A DNA stretch of 64,000 bases, taken from NCBI RefSeq assembly GCF_003481825.1, contig NZ_QULW01000009.1, forward strand, positions 62,001 to 126,000. Direction: 5' to 3'. Below, piece by piece: positions 50,515 through 59,414 of the stretch. Positions within the stretch are counted from its first letter, which is position 1. Each line of letters opens with the position of its first letter. Source of the DNA: Clostridium sp. OM02-18AC. GTDB taxonomy: Bacteria > Bacillota > Clostridia > Lachnospirales > Lachnospiraceae. A model generated the notes under the pieces. The model worked only from the letters and a program-made list of their open reading frames with translations. It was not told the DNA's origin and did no database searches. Made by a program: the position numbers and the translations under genes.

Positions 50515-51570
50515 ATGTACAATATAGAAGAATTGATCGAACTGGCTGCATCAAAAGGAGCATCAGATGTTCATCTGATCGCGGGTCTGCCGCCGAAATG
50601 CCGCATCGATGGCCGGATCATGACACTGACGGAAGAACCCTTAACGCAGGAAGACTGCGAGGAGTATGGACGTCAGCTGGCTGGTGTGCACAGTAAAAAA
50701 ATTGAAGAGATCGGGCAGCTGGATTTTTCCTCCACGATAGCCGGACGGCGGATCCGTATTAATCTGTTCCGGCAGCAGGGAAATCTTTCGGCTGCACTTC
50801 GAATCTTAAGCAACAGCATTCCAAAACTGGAGGACCTCGGTCTGCCGCAGGCAGTACGTCAGTTTTCCCGTTGGAACAAAGGCATTGTGCTGGTGACTGG
50901 AGAAACCGGAAGCGGAAAATCCACCACGCTGGCAGCAATCCTGGATGAGATCAACCGGAGCCGTCCGCTGCACATCATCACCCTGGAGGATCCAATTGAG
51001 TATGTATACACACCGCAGAAAGCCATCATCAACCAGCGTGAAGTGGGCATGGATGTAGAAGATTACGAGCATGGTCTTTATGCGGCGCTCCGTGAGGATC
51101 CGGATGTCATCCTCATCGGGGAGATGCGAAGCCCTGAGACGATTGAGACCGCTCTGCTGGCTGCGGAGACCGGGCATCTTGTTTTTTCAACTATCCATAC
51201 CAATTCCGCGATCGACAGTATCGACCGTATCGTCGGAGTATTTCCGGAAAATAAACAGCCGCAGATCCGCCTGCAGTTATCCATGACGCTGCGTGCCGTT
51301 TTAGCCCAGCAGCTGGTGCCGCGGGCAGCAGGACGGGGACGTGCCGCAGCCTGTGAACTGATGATGGTCACCCCGCCGATCAGAAATCTGATCCGTGACG
51401 GAAAAACCCCGCAGATGCAGAGCTATCTGCTGGCCGGTACGAAAGACGGTTCTGTTACGATGGACAATTTTTTGTGCGAATTGGCGAATAAAGGCATCAT
51501 CATGCCGGAGACCGCTGTCGAGGCGGCAGAAGATCCGACAGAAATGCGGCAAAAAATGATGATGTTCTAA
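50515..51570 (+). CDS. pilT: Type IV pilus retraction ATPase PilT
   Basis: The 351-residue ATPase drives pilus disassembly and twitching. Motifs: GASDVHLIAGLPPKCRIDG, Walker A TGETGSGKSTT near residue 130, Asp box ITLEDPIEYVYTPQ, Walker B REDPDVILIGEMRSPET and His box FSTIHTNSAIDSIDR, plus the PilT C-terminal AVLAQQLVPRA block. ATG 50515 follows AGAGAGGACAG. A retraction ATPase means the pili are likely dynamic (motility, DNA uptake or adhesion under tension). Confidence 0.95.
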   Translation: MYNIEELIELAASKGASDVHLIAGLPPKCRIDGRIMTLTEEPLTQEDCEEYGRQLAGVHSKKIEEIGQLDFSSTIAGRRIRINLFRQQGNLSAALRILSNSIPKLEDLGLPQAVRQFSRWNKGIVLVTGETGSGKSTTLAAILDEINRSRPLHIITLEDPIEYVYTPQKAIINQREVGMDVEDYEHGLYAALREDPDVILIGEMRSPETIETALLAAETGHLVFSTIHTNSAIDSIDRIVGVFPENKQPQIRLQLSMTLRAVLAQQLVPRAAGRGRAAACELMMVTPPIRNLIRDGKTPQMQSYLLAGTKDGSVTMDNFLCELANKGIIMPETAVEAAEDPTEMRQKMMMF

Positions 51571-51599
51571 CATAAATTTCATATTTAAGCGCTTTTTTG

Positions 51600-51613
51600 A
51601 CACAAATTTGTGT
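51600..51613. promoter_or_regulatory. 14-bp perfect palindrome upstream of pilC
   Basis: ACACAAATTTGTGT is a perfect dyad in the 253-bp gap between pilT and pilC, next to a second TTTGTGTACAAT stretch. It could be an operator for the pilC transcript; no regulator can be assigned. Confidence 0.4.
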
Positions 51614-51653
51614 ATTTTTTTGTGTACAATCCGGGCGTGCTTTTATGCTTTTC

Positions 51654-51681
51654 TTTACAAACAATCATTGCGATGATAAAA
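51654..51681 (+). promoter_or_regulatory. Possible internal promoter before pilC
   Basis: TTTACA (51654-51659) and GATAAA (51676-51681) are 16 bp apart. The transcript would carry a leader of about 136 nt with a CGGAT/ATCCG hairpin and other short stems before the GGAGG of pilC. Confidence 0.45.
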
Positions 51682-51823
51682 TGACGTTACAGATTGGAAA
51701 AAACGCTTGTGATTGAGATGACCTTGCTGTAATGTTTCGCAGTGGTTTTTGTGCTGCGCAGACAGCAGCGGATTTGTACATCCGGTGCAAAAGCCTAAGG
51801 TTAAGGTTTGGAGGTAAAATGCG

Positions 51824-53041
51824 ATGCCGAATTTTTCATATCGGGCACTCGGCAGAGACGGAAAAGAAGTCCGCGGTGTGCTTCAGGCGGAAAATGAGAC
51901 AGCGGCAGCAGCCAGAATCCGTGACAATTATCCGGTTTTGCTCAGTATCAGCAAACAGGCAGAAAAACGAAAAGCAGTCAATCTTCTGGAAATGGAGATT
52001 GGCAGCAAAAAGATCAAGACCAAGACGCTTTCCATTCTTTGTTCCCAGTTTGCAATCACACTCCGGTCCGGCATGTCCGTGTCCAGAGCCATGCAGATGC
52101 TGGCGGGACAGTGTGGGGACAAACGTCTCCGCAAAATCATGGAAGAAGCCGGACAGGAAGTCTCGGCAGGAAGTACCGTGGCAGCTGCACTGGAACAGTA
52201 CAGCGAACGCTTTCCACTGACCTTTATTGAAACCATAAGGGCAGGAGAACAGTCTGGTACCCTGGACAAGTCGTTCGACCGGTTACATAAGTTTTACGAT
52301 AAAGCTTACAAGACCACAGAAAAAGTCAAAGGCGCCCTGACATACCCTATGTTTGTCATCGCCATTGCCATTGTGGTTGTCATCATTGTCATGGCAAAGG
52401 TTATTCCGACACTGGCCGATGTCTTTTCCGACCTGGGCGGACAGCTTCCGCTCATGACACGGATGCTCATCGATACCTCGGATTTCTTTGCAAAATGGTG
52501 GATTTTGATACTGGCTGTGCTGGTATTGCTGAAAGTTGTGAGCAGCATTTACGCCAAAACAGAGACCGGCAAGATCCAGAAAGCAAAACTTGCCTTATCC
52601 ATTCCGCTTGTAGGACCTGTCAACCAAATGAACGCAGCAGCCCAGTTTGCCAACACGATGTCGGTACTTCTGGCAGCAGGCATCACCCTGGACCAGGCCA
52701 TTGAAACCACAGCGAAGGTCATGGACAATGCATTGTTTCAGTATGAAGTCCGTTCCATGAAAGACAGCATCGAGCAGGGACGCACCCTTTCCGACTGTCT
52801 GCGGAGTAAAAAGTATTTTCCCCAGACCATGATCGACATGTGTTCCGTGGGAGAAGAAACCGGTGAACTCGAAGAAACCCTCGAAAATGTAGCAGATTAT
52901 TACACCAACGAAGCCGATTACCGGGTACAGCGTTTGCTCGCCATGTTGGAGCCAACCCTGTTGGTCCTGCTATCCATCTTCGCCGGAATCATCGTTGTGT
53001 CCATCTATCTGCCGATCTTTACGATGTATGACCTGATGTAG
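51824..53041 (+). CDS. pilC: Type IV pilus inner-membrane platform protein PilC
   Basis: The 405-residue GspF/PilC protein has two homologous T2SSF domains (FAITLRSGMSVSRAMQMLAG...RAGEQSGTLDKSFDRL and FANTMSVLLAAGITLDQAIE...VGEETGELEETLENV) and three membrane helices (about residues 165-190, 215-235 and 375-400). It is the platform on which PilB and PilT act. It begins after TTTGGAGG. Confidence 0.95.
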   Translation: MPNFSYRALGRDGKEVRGVLQAENETAAAARIRDNYPVLLSISKQAEKRKAVNLLEMEIGSKKIKTKTLSILCSQFAITLRSGMSVSRAMQMLAGQCGDKRLRKIMEEAGQEVSAGSTVAAALEQYSERFPLTFIETIRAGEQSGTLDKSFDRLHKFYDKAYKTTEKVKGALTYPMFVIAIAIVVVIIVMAKVIPTLADVFSDLGGQLPLMTRMLIDTSDFFAKWWILILAVLVLLKVVSSIYAKTETGKIQKAKLALSIPLVGPVNQMNAAAQFANTMSVLLAAGITLDQAIETTAKVMDNALFQYEVRSMKDSIEQGRTLSDCLRSKKYFPQTMIDMCSVGEETGELEETLENVADYYTNEADYRVQRLLAMLEPTLLVLLSIFAGIIVVSIYLPIFTMYDLM

Positions 53042-53127
53042 GTTTGCGTATGGGATTGGAAACATGAAACAGAATGATACGGGAGCAAGACCCGTTCAGG
53101 AATAAATATTTACAAAGGAGTATGATC

Positions 53128-53556
53128 ATGATGAAGAACTTATTCAAGAAGTTCCGTGAGAACAAAAAAGGTTTTACACTGGCAGAGCTGCTGGTTGTAG
53201 TAGCAATTGTAGGTATTCTGGTTGCAATTTCGATTCCGGTGTTTACGTCACAGCTAAGTAAAGCAAGAAAAGCAACAAATTTGGCAAATTTAAGAGCAGC
53301 AAAGGCAGCTGCGGTAGCTGAATATTTGACGGGAGAAAAAGAAGGAGCAGAAATTTACAATTATGATATTGCTTCTGGTGAAGCGGTGCTAGTTGGTGAA
53401 AATGGTGTAACTCAAGCTACTGATAAAGAGAAAACATTAACTCCAGCTGATAATGATAAAACTTATACTGAAAAAAAATTCTCTAAGTTTTCTGTAAAAG
53501 TAACTACTGGTGCAACTGCGAAAGATAAATCTGAAGTGGTGTTATACGCTGAATAA
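53128..53556 (+). CDS. Type IV pilin-like protein 1 (candidate major pilin)
   Basis: The 142-residue prepilin has the leader MMKNLFKKFRENKKG, then FTLAELLVVVAIVGILVAIS, with Gly at -1, Phe at +1 and Glu at +5, as the prepilin peptidase requires. The head is small (about 100 residues), acidic and Lys-rich, and its DNA is more A/T-rich than the pilus genes around it. ATG 53128 is 7 nt after AAAGGAG; nearby ATGs at 53122 and 53131 are alternatives. A hairpin terminator right after the gene suggests it is made in excess over the genes below, as for a major pilin. Confidence 0.9.
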   Translation: MMKNLFKKFRENKKGFTLAELLVVVAIVGILVAISIPVFTSQLSKARKATNLANLRAAKAAAVAEYLTGEKEGAEIYNYDIASGEAVLVGENGVTQATDKEKTLTPADNDKTYTEKKFSKFSVKVTTGATAKDKSEVVLYAE

Positions 53557-53578
53557 TTGGGAAATAGAACCCAAATAA

Positions 53579-53610
53579 AAATAGTGGATGGGATTTCCCA
53601 TCCACTATTT
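53579..53610 (+). terminator. Terminator between pilin 1 and pilin 2
   Basis: AAATAGTGGATGGGA pairs perfectly with TCCCATCCACTATTT around a 2-base loop, followed by TAGC. It likely reduces transcription into the downstream pilin genes. Confidence 0.85.
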
Positions 53611-53675
53611 TAGCATCAGGATTTAATTCAAGCATTAACATATTAACGAATCCTTTTGTATAAGGAGAGTATTTC

Positions 53676-54239
53676 ATGAATTTCAAAAAATCAGGGTCAA
53701 ATAAATATAAATCCGGTTTCACCTTAGCGGAACTCCTCGTAGTCGTAGCCATCATCGGAATTTTGGTAGCCATCAGCATTCCGGTCTTTACTTCACAAAG
53801 ACAAAAAGCTATTGTTGCGGCGAACAAGGCGAACATCCGTGCAGCAAGAGCGGCGGTTGTAGCGGCATTGTATGATGACACATCGAAGCTGGATATGACT
53901 ACTGTGCAAAATGATACAGATATTTCCTATTTTGTATATGATGTAAAATCAGGAACAATTGAAATCACCGTATCCGGAAAGGGGTTTAACGGTGCTGCTT
54001 ACACATACAATGGAACCACGCAGAATTTCAATGCATGGGGAAAGTATTTTAGTGATCAGGCAAAAACGAAAGTTTGTGACAAGATCATTGTGTATGTTGG
54101 AAATGAGAAAGATATGACGACAAGAAACAGTGCGATGATACAGACTGCGCCATATTACACAGAGAATGATGAGATTGGATACAAGGGTGGAGGCAGCAAT
54201 CCGTTTGGTCCGGGAGCTGGTTCCTCTACTGCAGGCTAG
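53676..54239 (+). CDS. Type IV pilin-like protein 2
   Basis: The 187-residue prepilin has the leader MNFKKSGSNKYKSG and the helix FTLAELLVVVAIIGILVAIS with Gly at -1 and Glu at +5. Its head shares blocks with pilin 3: KAIVAANKANIRAARAAV, KVCDKIIVYVG, MIQTAPYYTENDEIG and a NPFGPGAG tail. The pair therefore arose by duplication. The start follows AAGGAGAG. It is in line with the pilus operon. Confidence 0.9.
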   Translation: MNFKKSGSNKYKSGFTLAELLVVVAIIGILVAISIPVFTSQRQKAIVAANKANIRAARAAVVAALYDDTSKLDMTTVQNDTDISYFVYDVKSGTIEITVSGKGFNGAAYTYNGTTQNFNAWGKYFSDQAKTKVCDKIIVYVGNEKDMTTRNSAMIQTAPYYTENDEIGYKGGGSNPFGPGAGSSTAG

Positions 54240-54315
54240 AAAAAGGATTGTGTGGATAGATTTAGGATCGTAACAGGATAAAAACAATTGCGATATTTTA
54301 ATAGGTAAAAACAAA

Positions 54316-54822
54316 ATGAAAAAGATGAAATCAAAAAAAGCATTCACTCTGGCTGAACTTCTTGTAGTTGTCGCCATTATCGGTATTCTGGTAGCCATCA
54401 GCATTCCAGTCTTTACATCCCAGCGCAGCAAAGCAATTGTAGCGACAAACCGTGCGAACATTCGTGCAGCCAGAGCAGCGGTTTCGGCAGAGATTTACGA
54501 TGGAAAAGCTTCAGATGCATGGGGAAAGAGTGTCTATCTGGTATATGATATCAAAACGGCACAGCTGACCGATTTTCCCAACTATGGTGGTAATCCGGAT
54601 GCAGGAAATGGTCCGAATACAATGGGCGTGAAGTATCGGGAGGAAGCAGCGAAACCGGCAGTTTGTGATAAGATCATTGTTTATGTAGATCTGACTCAGA
54701 GAGAGGCAGAAAATATGATCCAAACAGCACCTTATTATACCGATGATGGAAAACTGGGAGAAGTACAGGGAAAAAATCCATTCGGACCGGGTGCCGGAAA
54801 TTACTGGAACAGTAAAAATTAA
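54316..54822 (+). CDS. Type IV pilin-like protein 3
   Basis: The 168-residue prepilin has a very short leader, MKKMKSKKA, before FTLAELLVVVAIIGILVAIS. The residue at -1 is Ala instead of the usual Gly, so processing may be slower. The head shares KAIVATNRANIRAARAAV, VCDKIIVYVD, MIQTAPYYTDDGKLG and the NPFGPGAG tail with pilin 2. There is no strong ribosome site (AATAGGTAAAAACAAA), suggesting low expression, in keeping with a minor pilin. Confidence 0.88.
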   Translation: MKKMKSKKAFTLAELLVVVAIIGILVAISIPVFTSQRSKAIVATNRANIRAARAAVSAEIYDGKASDAWGKSVYLVYDIKTAQLTDFPNYGGNPDAGNGPNTMGVKYREEAAKPAVCDKIIVYVDLTQREAENMIQTAPYYTDDGKLGEVQGKNPFGPGAGNYWNSKN

Positions 54823-54848
54823 GTATAACCATTTCACGGAGAAAACCA

Positions 54849-55625
54849 ATGTTACACATCACCCCTACCCTCACACTCTACATCCTCACCCTCACCTTTT
54901 TCCTGGGCTGCTGTCTTGGCAGTTTCACGGACTGCCTGGCTATGCGCCTGTTATCCGGGGAGTCGGTGCTGCACGGTCGTTCCCACTGCGACAGCTGCGG
55001 TCATGTGCTTGGGGCGGCGGATCTGGTTCCGTTGTTTTCCTGGCTCTTTTTAAAAGGACGCTGCCGCTACTGCGGTGCAAAGGTCCCGGCGGAGTGTTTC
55101 TTTGTGGAACTTTTGGCGGGAGTCGGCTGCTGCATGGTAGTGTACCGCTATGATATATCGATCCTCAGTATGCGCGGCATTCTTTTGGGCATGATTCTTC
55201 TTGCCATGAGTCTGACGGATCTTCACAGCTTTACCATACCGGACCGTCTGCAGCTTGCAGGCTGTCTGGTATTTCTGGGAACGGCACTGTTTCTTCCACA
55301 ACCGCTTACGGTTATACGCCGCGGACTGTTTTTGGGAATTGTGCTGGCAGGCGGGATGCTTGCTTTTTCGCTGCTTTATGACCGGCTGACCGGAAAGGAA
55401 AGCCTGGGCGGCGGCGATATCAAATTGTTTTTCATGACCGGTCTGTATCTGGGATCGGCATGGGAAATTTTGTTTTATCTGATCTTAAGCTGTCTGCTTG
55501 GGCTTGGGTTTGCGGTGCTGAGAAAAAGTCAGCGGATCCCGTTTGGTCCGGCTATTGCGGCAGCATGTTTTCTTATGCTATTATATGGACAAATCATGAC
55601 CAGCTGGTATACCGGACTGTTTTGA
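54849..55625 (+). CDS. pilD: Prepilin peptidase PilD (bifunctional leader peptidase/N-methyltransferase)
   Basis: The 258-residue membrane protease has the N-terminal LGCCLGSFTDCLAMRLLSGE block, zinc-type cysteines CDSCG and CRYCG in the cytoplasmic loop, and the aspartyl protease motifs SLTDLHSFTIPDRL and GGGDIKLFF. It cuts leaders from prepilins and usually methylates the new N-terminus. About seven to eight membrane helices are visible. The start follows TTCACGGAG, 27 nt after pilin 3. Confidence 0.95.
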   Translation: MLHITPTLTLYILTLTFFLGCCLGSFTDCLAMRLLSGESVLHGRSHCDSCGHVLGAADLVPLFSWLFLKGRCRYCGAKVPAECFFVELLAGVGCCMVVYRYDISILSMRGILLGMILLAMSLTDLHSFTIPDRLQLAGCLVFLGTALFLPQPLTVIRRGLFLGIVLAGGMLAFSLLYDRLTGKESLGGGDIKLFFMTGLYLGSAWEILFYLILSCLLGLGFAVLRKSQRIPFGPAIAAACFLMLLYGQIMTSWYTGLF

Positions 55626-55729
55626 CGTGGATCATACAAAAATGTAGTTTTTGCAGATCTGAGAGACGTGGAACCGTTACAGAGTTTTCAAAACTTCGGG
55701 TATCTGCAACAGGAAATGGAGTACTTCAG

Positions 55730-56833
55730 ATGAAAAATTGTTTAGGAATTGAAATCGGACATTACCGCGTAAAGATTGCCTACATGGAACGGGGAGAGTT
55801 AAAAAAATATGTCTCGGAGCGTATCGAGACAAAATCCATGACCGATATGCGGCTTTATGCGGAGTTTATACAGGATGTTTTGCATGAAAACGGGATTCTT
55901 TGCCGGAATGCAGTTTTTGTGCTGCGGCAGGATGACACTTATGTGAAGCGTCTGCAGCTTCCGCTTATGACGGTTGATCAGTTAAAGCTGAATCTTCCTT
56001 ATGAGTTTCAGGATTACATTGGGGATCAGTTAAATGAGTACCAGTTTGACTATGCGGTGATCAGCCGAACGGAAGATCAGCTGGATCTTCTGGCCGCTGC
56101 ATGCAAAAAAGAACTTTGCCAGCAGTTCCAGAAGTTTGCGAAGATGGCACGTTTGAAATTAGTGGGTCTGGTACCGGCGGTGGTAGGTCTGGAGCGGATT
56201 CTGGAGCATGCAAGCCAGAACACAGGAAGCCAGACTACAGCGAACAAGAGTACGGAAAGCAGGAATATAACCAGCCAGGGCTCAGACGAAATTTCTCTGG
56301 AAGATGCAGCAAAGATAACCGGTCAGACCGGACAGACACAGGACGGCAGACCGATGACAGAAAAGAAGGATTATGCGATTCTGGACCTTGGAACCAAGGC
56401 GCTGCGTATCCACTTCTTCCGCAAGGGCATTTATGACATTACCCGTACCATGGAGCCAGGCTGCGAGGAGATTGAACGTCTCCGCCGCGGTGACAAGGAG
56501 ACGGTCATGGAAATGGATGTGGATGCGGAAGATGCATTCTGGAGTAAAAAGAGTGAGGAAGCGATCGACAAAGTCCTGGCAGACCGTTATCAGACCATTG
56601 CGGTACAGACTATGCGTGTCCTGAACTTTTACAGTTTCAACAATTCTGATAATACCATTGACACGCTGTATTATTGCGGAGGCGGTGCCCGTTACCAGGC
56701 GCTCATCGATACGATAAGCGATACATTAGACATTCTGGTAAAAAGCATTGGCGTTCTGCTTCCGGAAGTACATGAGGATGAAATGCCAGAGTGGAGGGAC
56801 AGTCCGCAGACCTTTGGCGTTATGCTGACCTAA
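55730..56833 (+). CDS. pilM: Type IV pilus assembly ATPase-like protein PilM
   Basis: The 367-residue actin-like protein has CLGIEIGHYRVKIAYMERG (first phosphate loop), DYAILDLGTKALRIHFFRKG (second phosphate loop) and DTLYYCGGGARYQALID (adenosine site). A low-complexity Ser/Thr/Gln linker (about residues 163-205) splits the two halves and is unusual. PilM binds nucleotide and the PilN N-terminus on the cytoplasmic face. ATG 55730 follows GGAG by 8 nt; a much longer upstream frame overlaps pilD and is rejected. Confidence 0.88.
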   Translation: MKNCLGIEIGHYRVKIAYMERGELKKYVSERIETKSMTDMRLYAEFIQDVLHENGILCRNAVFVLRQDDTYVKRLQLPLMTVDQLKLNLPYEFQDYIGDQLNEYQFDYAVISRTEDQLDLLAAACKKELCQQFQKFAKMARLKLVGLVPAVVGLERILEHASQNTGSQTTANKSTESRNITSQGSDEISLEDAAKITGQTGQTQDGRPMTEKKDYAILDLGTKALRIHFFRKGIYDITRTMEPGCEEIERLRRGDKETVMEMDVDAEDAFWSKKSEEAIDKVLADRYQTIAVQTMRVLNFYSFNNSDNTIDTLYYCGGGARYQALIDTISDTLDILVKSIGVLLPEVHEDEMPEWRDSPQTFGVMLT

Positions 56834-56846
56834 GGAGGAAGAAAAC

Positions 56847-57485
56847 GTGGCTGATTTAAAATCCATTGCGAAGATACAGATCGGCGGTCCGAAATATCCG
56901 GACAAAAAACACATCAATCTGTATCAGCGTGAGTTTAAAAAGAGCAAGATTGCGCTGGAACTTTTGGTGTTTGCGGTATTTCTGGTATTTCTCCATTTCT
57001 TTGTCATATTTGGAGTGCAGGAACCGCTGCAGCATGCTGAGCGCGCGGAACTGACTTATCAGAGAATGGAAAAGCAGCTGGATTCGATCCGGCGCGCCAA
57101 CCGTGTGATCACGGATGTGCAGAATGAGTATGCACACTATGGAAATTCCTGGCAGAATGAGACAGAAAAACAGACTCCGGACCGCCTGGTGATGTTAAAT
57201 ACCCTGAAAGAGCGGATATTCCCGCGGTGTAACAGCATTGATTCCGTATCCATTACGGAGGATCAGATGAATATCTCCTGTGTGCTTCCGAAGGGGACGG
57301 TACTTTCCGAACTGATCGGGCAGATTGAAGAGGATGAGGCAGTTTTCTACGTGACTGCTTCGCTGGAAGATGTTGGCGGCGATGAGGCAGATGCCAATTC
57401 TTCCGTTCTGGCGCTGAATAAGGAAGCAAAGGCAGAGATTACGGTATCATTCAGGAAACCGGGAGAGAGTGGGGAAAAAGAATGA
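56847..57485 (+). CDS. Type IV pilus PilN-like protein
   Basis: The 212-residue protein has a short cytoplasmic N-terminus with HINLYQREFKK, the INLxP-like segment that PilM binds, one membrane helix (about residues 36-58) and a coiled-coil then small extracytoplasmic domain. This is the PilN layout. It starts with GTG after GGAGGAAG. Its stop overlaps the next gene by 4 nt. In monoderm bacteria PilN-PilO link PilM to the platform. Confidence 0.8.
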   Translation: MADLKSIAKIQIGGPKYPDKKHINLYQREFKKSKIALELLVFAVFLVFLHFFVIFGVQEPLQHAERAELTYQRMEKQLDSIRRANRVITDVQNEYAHYGNSWQNETEKQTPDRLVMLNTLKERIFPRCNSIDSVSITEDQMNISCVLPKGTVLSELIGQIEEDEAVFYVTASLEDVGGDEADANSSVLALNKEAKAEITVSFRKPGESGEKE

Positions 57486-58177
57486 AATCCATACTAAGCT
57501 ATGTATTAACACGGACAGAAAAGATCGTATTGCTGATCCTTGTGGCGCTGTTTTTGCTGGCGGGCTGGTATATGGGAATCTATCATCCCATCCAGCTTCG
57601 GATCCAGGCGGCAGACACGACAGATCTGGAATCGGAAATGGAAATGGAACAGATGCGCGCAGCGAAGATCAAAGCAATGCAGGCGGAAATTGATGAAAAT
57701 AAAAATGTAGGCGCACCTATGGTTCCGTCTTACAATAATTTCAAAAAAGAACTGGATGCATTGAATCAGACATTTGGTCAGGCTTACGAGTTCCATTTTC
57801 AGTTTTCTGAGCCGGAGGAAGATGGAAATACGCTGCGCCGCAATATGGCAGTTTCGTTTGCTGCGGACAATTACGACCATGCGGTGGAGATGATGCGGCA
57901 GCTGCAGGAAGGACCATACCGCATGATGATCCATGACGTAACCATATCCAGTGATTCGCTGACGGATGCAAATTATGCGGCAAATATCAAAACGGGAAGG
58001 GTTACCGTTGCGTTTTCCCTTACCTACTACGAGACAAAAGTGGAAGCAGAAAATTTAAACGGATTGTCTTCAGACACTCAGGATACGCAGGCGGCAGGAG
58101 ATCTGGCAAATGCAGACTTGTCGAATCTGGAACGCTCGGAGCTTGAGACAGCAGCGGAGGCAGCTTTTGGAGAATAA
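57482..58177 (+). CDS. Type IV pilus PilO-like protein
   Basis: The 231-residue protein has a single N-terminal helix (IVLLILVALFLLAGWYMG), a charged coiled-coil (residues ~50-80) and a C-terminal ferredoxin-like domain with FAADNYDHAVEMMRQLQEGPY, the PilO pattern. It pairs with the PilN-like protein. The 4-nt overlap with the previous gene supports coupling. Confidence 0.78.
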   Translation: MKSILSYVLTRTEKIVLLILVALFLLAGWYMGIYHPIQLRIQAADTTDLESEMEMEQMRAAKIKAMQAEIDENKNVGAPMVPSYNNFKKELDALNQTFGQAYEFHFQFSEPEEDGNTLRRNMAVSFAADNYDHAVEMMRQLQEGPYRMMIHDVTISSDSLTDANYAANIKTGRVTVAFSLTYYETKVEAENLNGLSSDTQDTQAAGDLANADLSNLERSELETAAEAAFGE

Positions 58178-58180
58178 ACG

Positions 58181-58993
58181 ATGAAAAGTTTTGCAGCAGA
58201 ACGGTTAAAAAAAGAAGATGGAGCCAGTCTGGTGGCTGCACTGCTGTTTTTTGTGCTGTGCGGAGTTGGCGCTTCGGTGATCCTGGCATCGGCATCGGCT
58301 TCCGCCGGGAAGATGCAGCAGGTCCCGGCTGCGGACCAGAAGCGGTTTGCCGTGGAATCGGCTGCTGCGTTTTTGCGGGATGAACTGACAAGACCGGAAA
58401 ATACGGTGAAGATCCGGGAAGTGTGGACGGTGATCGAGGGAGACCGCTCCGGAGAAGAAGACACGGTGAAGTATTATTATGTTGGAGCCGGGCAGAAACC
58501 AGACGAAGAATCGTCCTGGTCTGCATTTGCATCAGACAGTCAGGGAGAAGCCTTGCTGGATTCGTTCATTCAGTATTTTGACGTGCTGCTTCCAGACCGG
58601 GAAACAACACAGGCTGCGAAAACGACACAGGAGAAAACCCTTCCGTTGTTGGTAGAAGCAGGAAGAAGCAAAGGAACCCAAACGGTTATGGAAGAGATTG
58701 CGCCGTTAAAAACTTCTGTGAAACTTTTCATGGAACCAGACTATAAGATTACGGCGATCATTTCGGATATGCAAACCGATGAAAACCATCCGGAAGATCT
58801 TTGCGAACGCAAACTGACGGTACCGGCACAGGTCCTCGAAGACATTGACGTGGAAGTGGAAGACCATGAAGAAACCGATGCGGAGGGCAATGTCACGGAG
58901 GCATGGACCAAGACTACCATGACCCGTCTCACGACCATTCAGTGGCAACGGGGCACGATCGAGAGAATCCATCCGGAGAAAGGAACATCATGA
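58181..58993 (+). CDS. PilX/GspK-like minor pilin without Glu5
   Basis: The 270-residue protein begins with a prepilin-like segment: basic leader KKEDG then ASLVAALLFFVLCGVGASVI. Gly is at -1, but the +5 position is Ala rather than Glu, as in GspK/PilX tip components that do not need Glu5. The large head is Glu/Asp/Thr-rich and shows no known domain. It starts 3 bases after the PilO-like gene (GGAG upstream) and overlaps the next gene by 4 nt. Confidence 0.65.
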   Translation: MKSFAAERLKKEDGASLVAALLFFVLCGVGASVILASASASAGKMQQVPAADQKRFAVESAAAFLRDELTRPENTVKIREVWTVIEGDRSGEEDTVKYYYVGAGQKPDEESSWSAFASDSQGEALLDSFIQYFDVLLPDRETTQAAKTTQEKTLPLLVEAGRSKGTQTVMEEIAPLKTSVKLFMEPDYKITAIISDMQTDENHPEDLCERKLTVPAQVLEDIDVEVEDHEETDAEGNVTEAWTKTTMTRLTTIQWQRGTIERIHPEKGTS

Positions 58994-59403
58994 TGCAGAT
59001 AGTACGGAAATGCAAAACGGCTGCGTGTCAGAAAGTGGTATCCACACAGGCGGAGACGCTGGCGGAGCTTTTGGTCTCTGTGCTGGTGATCTCCCTGGGG
59101 CTTGCGATGTTTGCCACAGCGCTGATGTCAGCCAGACGTATGCTTCAGCTTGGGGATACTGTGATGCAGACCTATTATGAAGGAAGAAATCTTCTGGATC
59201 TGGAAGCGGATGAGGCAAAAGAGTCTGCTGCTGCGGAAGTGGTGCTGGAAAAAGGGACCGGAAGTATCAATCTGGGTGCACCGCAAAGCAACTTAAGGAC
59301 CGGACACCAGAAAAAAGGGCGGTATTCTGTGCAGCTGTATGCGGAAAACCGGAAAGATTCCGAAGCGGATAACAAAATTTACCGGTATCAATGGATGGAG
59401 TAG
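58990..59403 (+). CDS. Minor pilin-like protein (PilV/GspI-like)
   Basis: The 137-residue protein has a leader of about 20 residues then AETLAELLVSVLVISLGLAM, a pilin helix with Glu at +5 but Ala at -1 and Glu instead of Phe at +1. Such changes occur in minor pilins. The head is short. ATG 58990 overlaps the previous stop by 4 nt after AAAGGAACATC; a longer upstream frame lies inside the previous gene and is rejected. Confidence 0.7.
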   Translation: MMQIVRKCKTAACQKVVSTQAETLAELLVSVLVISLGLAMFATALMSARRMLQLGDTVMQTYYEGRNLLDLEADEAKESAAAEVVLEKGTGSINLGAPQSNLRTGHQKKGRYSVQLYAENRKDSEADNKIYRYQWME

Positions 59404-59414
59404 CAGACAAAAAT

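Noticed and set aside
51688..51823. Possible c-di-GMP-I riboswitch before pilC (segment CGGAT-N6-ATCCGGTGCAAAAGCC resembles the GACGCAAAGCC part of the class)
   Set aside because: The conserved first half of the aptamer (CGCACAGGGCAAACC type) is missing and the 3' part has an extra base; not enough for a call without a covariance-model hit.
55460..55729. Longer pilM start extending 90 codons upstream
   Set aside because: The extension lies inside pilD in another frame, and the actin-like domain begins exactly at ATG 55730, which has a ribosome site.
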